Source: Desulfurococcales archaeon
Lineage (GTDB): Archaea; Thermoproteota; Thermoprotei_A; Sulfolobales; Desulfurococcaceae
Direction of reading: 5' to 3'
DNA length: 8,390 nucleotides
Assembly (NCBI GenBank): GCA_027028805.1
Contig: JALVHX010000215.1
Coordinates: 1-8,390, forward strand
The number at the start of each line of letters is the position of its first letter. Position 1 is the first letter of the stretch. The position numbers and the translations under genes were made by a program. A model generated the notes under the pieces. It was not told where the DNA came from, did no database searches, and worked only from the letters and a program-made list of their open reading frames with translations. Below, in pieces: positions 7,162-8,390 of the stretch.

Positions 7162-7246
7162 AAACAACCACGCTCCACGAAACCAAGCATCACCCACTAG
7201 CACACCAACTATACTACCCGGGTTCAAAAAATGAGGGACAAGACCC

Positions 7247-7253
7247 TATTATA
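7247..7253 (-). promoter_or_regulatory. Putative TATA box for hel308
   Basis: The minus strand reads TATAATA at 7253-7247 followed by GGG. With the usual 26-27 nt offset, transcription would begin near 7223-7224, where the strand has purines (GAA at 7225-7223). That is inside or just downstream of the TTG at 7227-7225, which argues against that codon as the start and for one further in. A second A/T patch, TAGTATAG, near 7216-7209 would place the start near 7186. Confidence 0.42.
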
Positions 7254-7402
7254 CAGCTATCATGCCCCAGAGAAGACATATACAGGGAAGCCGGGACAAG
7301 ACAATAACACCAGGCTACACAACGATATCGGATAAAACAACCAATATCATAGAACCCGCAGGACAACAAGGCCCCAGACAACTAGAGATACACGGCACAG
7401 CC

Positions 7403-7429
7403 TAAAACACCGCCCAGAGCCCGGGGGCG
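7403..7429 (-). terminator. Possible hairpin plus T-run terminator of the coiled-coil gene
   Basis: On the minus strand, 25 nt past the TAG at 7456-7454, CGCCC (7429-7425) can pair with GGGCG (7415-7411) across a 9-nt GC-rich loop. GTGTTTTAGG follows, with four T at 7407-7404. An additional TTTT lies upstream at 7438-7435. Archaeal termination depends more on T-runs than on hairpins, and four T is weak, so this is tentative. Confidence 0.3.
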
Positions 7430-7453
7430 TGGAGAAAACGTCTTTGGAGAAGG

Positions 7454-8390
7454 CTAGTAGAGGATGAGCCTAACATTATGCTTCAACGCCTTCTCGCGGA
7501 GCCTGGTGGAGGCGCGGGCTCGGAAGGAGGCGAGAACCGGGATCACCTTCTTCTCCCTCCTAGCCTCCAGGTACTCCTTGACACGCACCAGTTTCTCTAT
7601 ATCCCTGGACCCGGGCCTGGTCTTGACCTCAACTATATAGATGGAGCCCTCGGTTTCAATATAGAGGTCTACCTCATACTTAGCGTTAACCACGTACCCG
7701 TACATCACAGACACCACCCTGTCGCCGTAGGCCTCGACCTCCCTAGTAATCGTGCCAAGCGTCTTATCCGACAACACGAGCTGTGTGAGAAGACCCACGT
7801 CCTGGCCCAGGGAGCCCAGCATCCTCTCATGCCTCCCAAGCCTCTCCTCATGCCTCTTGAGAACCTCCAGTATCTCAGCAAACTTCCTGTCATGCTCCTC
7901 GAGCCTCTCCATGATCTCGTTAAACTTCCTGTCATGCTCGTCAAGACGCTTCATGATCTCCACGAATTTACGATCATGCTCCTCTAGTTTCTCCCAGATC
8001 CTCTTTATCTCAAGCTCGAACTCACGGAATCTACGTTCATGCTCCTCGAGGCGCTTTATGATCTCGTTAAACTTCCTGTCATGTTCTTCGAGCCTCTGAA
8101 GGATCTCGTTGAACTTGCGATCATGCTCCTCTAGTCTTTGGAGGATCTCGTTGAATTTTCTGTCGTGTTCCTCCAGCTTCTCCCAGATCCTCTTGATCTC
8201 ATTCTGGATCTCCACAAACTTCTTGTCGTGTTCTTCGAGTCTTTGGAGGATCTCGTTGAATTTTTTGTCGTGTTCTTCGAGGCGTTTCTCTATAGCCATA
8301 AACCTCTTCTCAGCATCCTCCCTAAACCTCCTAAGCTCACCAAGAACCTCGCTAAACCTACGATCAAAAACCTCAAACCTCTCAAAAATA
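7454..8390 (-). CDS. Coiled-coil repeat protein with C-terminal PD-(D/E)XK-like domain (DUF3782-like), 5'-partial
   Basis: The frame ends at TAG 7456-7454 and stays open to the right edge. The first Met in the window (8299) is preceded in frame by 30 more codons with no stop (...EDAEKRF before the Met), so the gene begins outside. Counting from that Met, residues 1-140 are near-repeats of RLEEHDRKFNEIL, nine copies of LEEH(D/E)xxF, mostly every 14 residues with two 21-residue spacings. I, L, H and F fall on a/d positions, giving a long coiled coil. Residues about 165-281 form a compact domain with VDLYIETEGSIYIVEVKTR: Asp211, Glu224 and Lys226 match a PD-(D/E)XK nuclease core. This arrangement is known from archaeal DUF3782/COG5493-type proteins, whose biological role is not established. 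Nuclease activity is inferred from the motif only. Confidence 0.85.
   Translation of the reverse strand, partial: IFERFEVFDRRFSEVLGELRRFREDAEKRFMAIEKRLEEHDKKFNEILQRLEEHDKKFVEIQNEIKRIWEKLEEHDRKFNEILQRLEEHDRKFNEILQRLEEHDRKFNEIIKRLEEHERRFREFELEIKRIWEKLEEHDRKFVEIMKRLDEHDRKFNEIMERLEEHDRKFAEILEVLKRHEERLGRHERMLGSLGQDVGLLTQLVLSDKTLGTITREVEAYGDRVVSVMYGYVVNAKYEVDLYIETEGSIYIVEVKTRPGSRDIEKLVRVKEYLEARREKKVIPVLASFRARASTRLREKALKHNVRLILY
7880..8299 (-). repeat. Degenerate 42-nt coding repeat array with a 105-nt exact-match period
   Basis: The coiled-coil segment is built from 42-nt (14-residue) units with two 63-nt (21-residue) units containing EIKRIWEKLEEHD. On the + strand, AGTCTTTGGAGGATCTCGTT and the bases just after it match between copies beginning at 8133 and 8238, 105 nt apart (14 + 21 residues). 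Spacings are multiples of 21 nt, so the heptad register is never broken. Copies nearer the right edge are closer to each other in DNA than those nearer 7880, suggesting recent duplication or conversion there. Confidence 0.8.

Larger units (their letters stand above)
7162..7453. other. Intergenic region with strong A-over-T strand bias
   Basis: This stretch between hel308 and the coiled-coil gene holds no convincing gene. By my count 7141-7440 of the + strand contains about 117 A and 32 T, that is 39% A against 11% T, so its minus-strand transcript would be U/G-rich. It contains the hel308 promoter and a possible terminator of the right-hand gene. Two short + strand frames (7231-7335, 34 codons; 7262-7405, 47 codons) use A-ending codons unlike all neighbouring genes and lack an SD. 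I see no C/D-box or tRNA signature. Confidence 0.5.

Noticed and set aside
7262..7405. A 47-codon + strand frame in the intergenic region (and a 34-codon one at 7231-7335)
   Set aside because: Codon use is dominated by A-ending codons unlike any neighbour, there is no SD or correctly spaced TATA box, and the open frames are explained by the T-depleted composition.
7454..8390. The 42-nt repeats as a possible CRISPR-like or intergenic tandem array
   Set aside because: The repeats are in frame within one coding sequence, keep the heptad register and have no unique spacers.
1..8390. Mobile element, integrase, defence island or tRNA attachment site
   Set aside because: I found no transposase, integrase, terminal inverted repeats or tRNA gene. 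Apart from the T-poor gap, composition and codon use are uniform apart from the repeat gene.

Overview
The window looks like chromosome of a hyperthermophilic crenarchaeon. It is GC-rich, with heavy AGG/ATA/CTC codon use, frequent GTG and TTG starts, GTGA stop/start overlaps and archaeal TATA-type promoters. It carries an Fe-S XPD-type helicase, a Hel308 helicase, an archaeal B12/radical-SAM enzyme and a DUF3782-like coiled-coil/nuclease protein. A [NiFe]-hydrogenase maturation protease suggests hydrogen metabolism. Desulfurococcales, perhaps near Pyrodictiaceae, is my best guess, but this is inference and not a sequence match.

Layout. At 1-125 (minus) is the N-terminal end of an unidentified gene that runs off the left edge and probably gives a leaderless transcript. 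At 196-681 (minus) is a HycI/HybD-type maturation protease, 44 nt downstream of an XPD/Rad3-like helicase (726-2570, minus), so the two may be co-transcribed. A 144-nt divergent promoter region (2571-2714) follows, with one TATA box per direction and nested inverted repeats on the rightward side. Rightward from there, three genes overlap by 4 nt each: a GbsR/MarR-type winged-helix regulator (2715-3095), a 115-residue protein of unknown function (3092-3439) and a B12-binding-domain radical SAM enzyme (3436-4980). Hel308 follows convergently (minus, about 5017-7161, longest frame to 7227). Next comes an intergenic stretch strongly depleted in T on the + strand. The right edge is a long-repeat coiled-coil protein with a C-terminal PD-(D/E)XK-like domain (7454 to beyond 8390, minus). 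Its reading frame stays open through the window edge, so the first Met visible in the window (8299) is internal.

How the genes relate. XPD and Hel308 are DNA-repair or replication-fork helicases but sit in separate transcription units. The regulator, the 115-residue protein and the radical SAM enzyme form one translationally coupled unit. This is the best candidate here for an uncharacterised system: a self-regulated operon around a B12/radical-SAM reaction of unknown substrate. Nothing in the window proves that function. I see no tRNA, rRNA, CRISPR array, insertion sequence or integrase.
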